From an uncultured Collinsella sp. (lineage in GTDB: Bacteria; Actinomycetota; Coriobacteriia; Coriobacteriales; Coriobacteriaceae), in assembly GCA_900752275.1 (NCBI GenBank), contig CAADUS010000122.1, positions 1-15,469 on the forward strand: 15,469 nt of DNA, written 5' to 3'. The translations under genes and the position numbers were made by a program. The notes beneath the pieces were generated by a model. It searched no databases, was not told where the DNA came from, and saw only the letters and a program-made list of their open reading frames with translations. Positions within the stretch are counted from its first letter, which is position 1. Each line of letters begins with the position of its first letter. Shown here piece by piece: positions 14,422-15,469 of the stretch.

Positions 14422-14545
14422 TAGAATACACTTTTCCGTGGTTGTTAGATGCTCATTTCGACATTTTTCCGAGATTTTAAAGTGTGTATTACGACACTTT
14501 TCCGTACTTTTACACTGGATATTTCGACACTTTTTCGGATTTAAG
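14422..14545. repeat. Four direct repeats with exact 33-bp period upstream of the ATPase gene
   Basis: The core ACACTTTTCCG (or one-base variants) begins at 14428, 14461, 14494 and 14527, exactly 33 bp apart. The middle two units share more: ATTnCGACA before the core and a T-rich tail after it. On the minus strand the core reads CGGAAAAGTGT and points toward the ATPase start 40 nt away. The region is AT-rich in a GC-rich neighbourhood. Operator array, iteron-like sites and decayed tandem duplication are all possible. Confidence 0.8.
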
Positions 14546-14562
14546 CCTAGCAGCAGCCGGCA

Positions 14563-14608
14563 AAATCAAGCGCCGCTTGCACGTCATTTCGCAGGCGACG
14601 CTTGATTT
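14563..14608. terminator. 14-bp inverted repeat, possible two-way terminator
   Basis: AAATCAAGCGCCGC and GCGACGCTTGATTT pair with one G/U-type mismatch around an 18-nt loop. A-rich and T-rich ends on both sides give the look of a terminator usable from either strand. Its right end overlaps the -35 box of the next promoter. Neither flanking gene points toward it, since both are transcribed away, so a barrier or operator role may be more likely than ending a message. Confidence 0.45.
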
Positions 14609-14631
14609 CTGTCCGCGCGCGCTGATAGACT
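14602..14631 (+). promoter_or_regulatory. Sigma-70 type promoter with extended -10
   Basis: TTGATT (14602-14607), an 18-nt spacer and TAGACT (14626-14631) preceded by TGA give a good extended -10 promoter. The start would fall near 14638, directly before a GC hairpin and the structured leader. Confidence 0.55.
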
Positions 14632-14638
14632 CCATCGT

Positions 14639-14751
14639 GCCCGCAAGGAGCGGGCGCGTTTTATCCAGAGTCGGGGTAGAGAGTTGGCTCCACGATCCCG
14701 ACGCCAACCGGCCAAGAGGCACGGTGGCCCTGCCAACATCGATGAAAGGAG
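14639..14751 (+). ncRNA. Structured 5' leader RNA, S-box-like fold with pseudoknot (candidate riboswitch)
   Basis: After a 5' hairpin GCCCGC-5-GCGGGC (14639-14655) come four mutually compatible elements. P1 is UUUUAUC (14659-14665) with GAUGAAA (14741-14747). P2 is GUCGGG (14670-14675) with CCCGAC (14697-14702). P3 is CCGGCC-AAGA-GGCaCGG (14708-14724). A 6-bp pseudoknot joins GUUGGC in the P2 loop (14683-14688) to GCCAAC after P3 (14732-14737). J1/2 reads CAGAG, followed by GUAGAGAGUUGGCUCC and later GCCAACC, resembling the SAM-I family layout, but P4 is missing and the GGUGC core is altered. P1 includes the A residues of the AAAGGAG ribosome site, so folding could control translation of the gene at 14757. 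A second GCCAAC copy (14703-14708) offers a competing pairing. Confidence 0.5.
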
Positions 14752-14756
14752 TCCGT

Positions 14757-15179
14757 ATGGACAATTTCTCTGTGCGCAGTGAGCGCAACTTCCACAACCT
14801 GATCGTCAAACCGAATCACATGTATCTTCTGGATAAGCCAAATGGCTACGCCTCGGCCATGGTCAAGAGCAGCCTCTCCCACCAGATGCGTTTTACGGTA
14901 CAGAAGCTCGAGGAAGAGCTCTGTGCTGCTGGCAATCCACATGTGTTGCAGATCAAGCTGCTCGGAGACGACTCGCGTGAGCCGTCCAGCTGGAAGCTCT
15001 TCGCCGACGGCGTGTGCGTTGCGGACGGATCTGGCACCTTTGCCCGTGGGTGCTTCTGCGAGGGAGCCGAGGTGTTCCTGGACCTGTGCCGCGACGCCGT
15101 ACGCGCGACCGAGCTGCGTCAGTGGAGCCAGAGGGAGTATGAGCTGCTGAGTGCCGCGCGCGGGATTGCGATGGTGTAG
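14757..15179 (+). CDS. Hypothetical protein with structured leader
   Basis: I do not recognise this 140-residue protein. It starts MDNFSVRSERNFHNLIVKP, has no signal peptide or membrane segment, and looks like a small soluble alpha/beta protein; a central helix (RFTVQKLEEELCAAG) is followed by a strand-rich part with KLFADGVCVADGSG. Four cysteines are present without a metal-type spacing. AAAGGAG 5 nt before the ATG supports this start; the frame is open upstream across the leader but has no better ribosome site. Its own promoter and a folded leader suggest ligand- or stress-dependent control. If the leader is S-box-like, a role linked to methionine or S-adenosylmethionine would follow, but nothing in the protein itself shows this. 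Confidence 0.72.
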   Translation: MDNFSVRSERNFHNLIVKPNHMYLLDKPNGYASAMVKSSLSHQMRFTVQKLEEELCAAGNPHVLQIKLLGDDSREPSSWKLFADGVCVADGSGTFARGCFCEGAEVFLDLCRDAVRATELRQWSQREYELLSAARGIAMV

Positions 15180-15229
15180 GCAGACAGACCAGGCAGCTCG
15201 TCATACTGGTTGACGCTTTGATTCAAACA

Positions 15230-15263
15230 GCATGGTGGAGCCGCGCTTACAGCTCCGCCATGC
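15230..15263. terminator. Hairpin between convergent genes
   Basis: GCATGGTGGAGC pairs with GCTCCGCCATGC, 12 bp with one G/U pair and a 10-nt loop, midway between the stops of the 140-residue protein and the truncated minus-strand gene. U runs are short on both sides (TGTTTG on the minus strand), so it is a plausible two-way terminator of modest strength. Confidence 0.55.
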
Positions 15264-15289
15264 CAAACCGAATGGCGTTCTCAAAAGGC

Positions 15290-15469
15290 CTACCTCCCCT
15301 CCGCCTTCAGCTTCAGCAGCAGGTCACCCAGTTCGGGGCACTTGCTGGAAAGGCGCGTCTGGGGTCGCTCGCCCATCCCCCATCGTTGGCGGATCTCCTG
15401 GGCGTGCGGACTCACACGGTAGTCCCCGTCCATCATCTGCTTGAGCAGCCTGGCGGTCACGCGTGCATC
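15290..15469 (-). CDS. Unknown protein, C-terminal 59 residues (5' end outside window)
   Basis: The frame is open from the window edge to a TAG at 15290-15292. The visible part is hydrophilic and helical, with ARLLKQMMDGDYRVSPHAQE near its beginning and ending in LLLKLKAEGR. Codon use is GC-rich in third positions, as in the neighbouring genes, and the hairpin after the stop fits a real gene end. I cannot assign a family from this fragment. Confidence 0.55.
   Translation of the reverse strand, partial: DARVTARLLKQMMDGDYRVSPHAQEIRQRWGMGERPQTRLSSKCPELGDLLLKLKAEGR

Noticed and set aside
14422..14545. CRISPR-like array
   Set aside because: Only about 11 bp are well kept in each unit, the units are diverged and AT-rich, and there are no cas genes; four cores at 33-bp period do not fit repeat plus spacer sizes.
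14639..14751. T-box leader or tRNA-like element
   Set aside because: GGTGGCCCTGCC faintly recalls a T-box motif, but stem I features and an antiterminator/terminator pair are missing, and no cloverleaf can be drawn.

Overview
The window is GC-rich bacterial DNA with compact genes, and most coding is on the minus strand. The combination of a zinc-type S14, a spc-type ribosomal protein block and a full YgeX/YgeY/YgeW/HyuA/MocA/YqeC/YqeB/XdhC set points to an anaerobic gut actinobacterium of the Coriobacteriia (Collinsella-like). That assignment is inference from gene content and composition; no rRNA or other marker is present to confirm it.

Region 1 (1-1800, minus strand) is part of the spc ribosomal protein operon in the order rplE-rpsN-rpsH-rplF, with rplF running off the window. 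The genes normally upstream of rplE (rplX, rplN) are absent. Instead there is a non-coding stretch and a long palindromic repeat, so the operon is broken here or the sequence is joined here.

Region 2 (2028-11302) is a catabolic and cofactor cluster. Two copies of the same palindrome (2028-2092 and 4821-4887) flank an accessory module for molybdenum hydroxylases: XdhC and YqeB on the minus strand and YqeC divergent on the plus strand. Next come HyuA (dihydropyrimidinase/hydantoinase family), MocA (molybdopterin cytidylyltransferase), YgeW (catabolic transcarbamylase family), YgeY (M20 deacylase/peptidase family) and YgeX (2,3-diaminopropionate ammonia-lyase), all on the minus strand. In gut bacteria these genes belong to the anaerobic purine/uric acid breakdown locus. 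The opened ring is processed by HyuA, YgeW, YgeY and YgeX to carbamoyl groups, ammonia and a C3 acid, while MocA, XdhC, YqeB and YqeC mature the selenium/molybdenum hydroxylase. The hydroxylase itself, SsnA, YgfK and a carbamate kinase are not in the window.

Region 3 (11303-12233) is a divergent control region with two inverted repeats 51 bp apart, followed by a YheO/DauR-type PAS-HTH regulator on the plus strand that probably controls the cluster.

Region 4 (12234-15469) is accessory DNA. It holds an acidic single-pass membrane protein; a AAA ATPase with DUF4143 and a nuclease-like C-terminus, preceded by four motifs spaced exactly 33 bp apart; a small unknown protein whose 5' leader can fold into a pseudoknotted, S-box-like RNA overlapping its ribosome binding site; and the 3' end of an unknown gene. 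The leader RNA, the 33-bp repeat array, the palindromic repeat pair and the broken spc operon are the parts most worth a second look.
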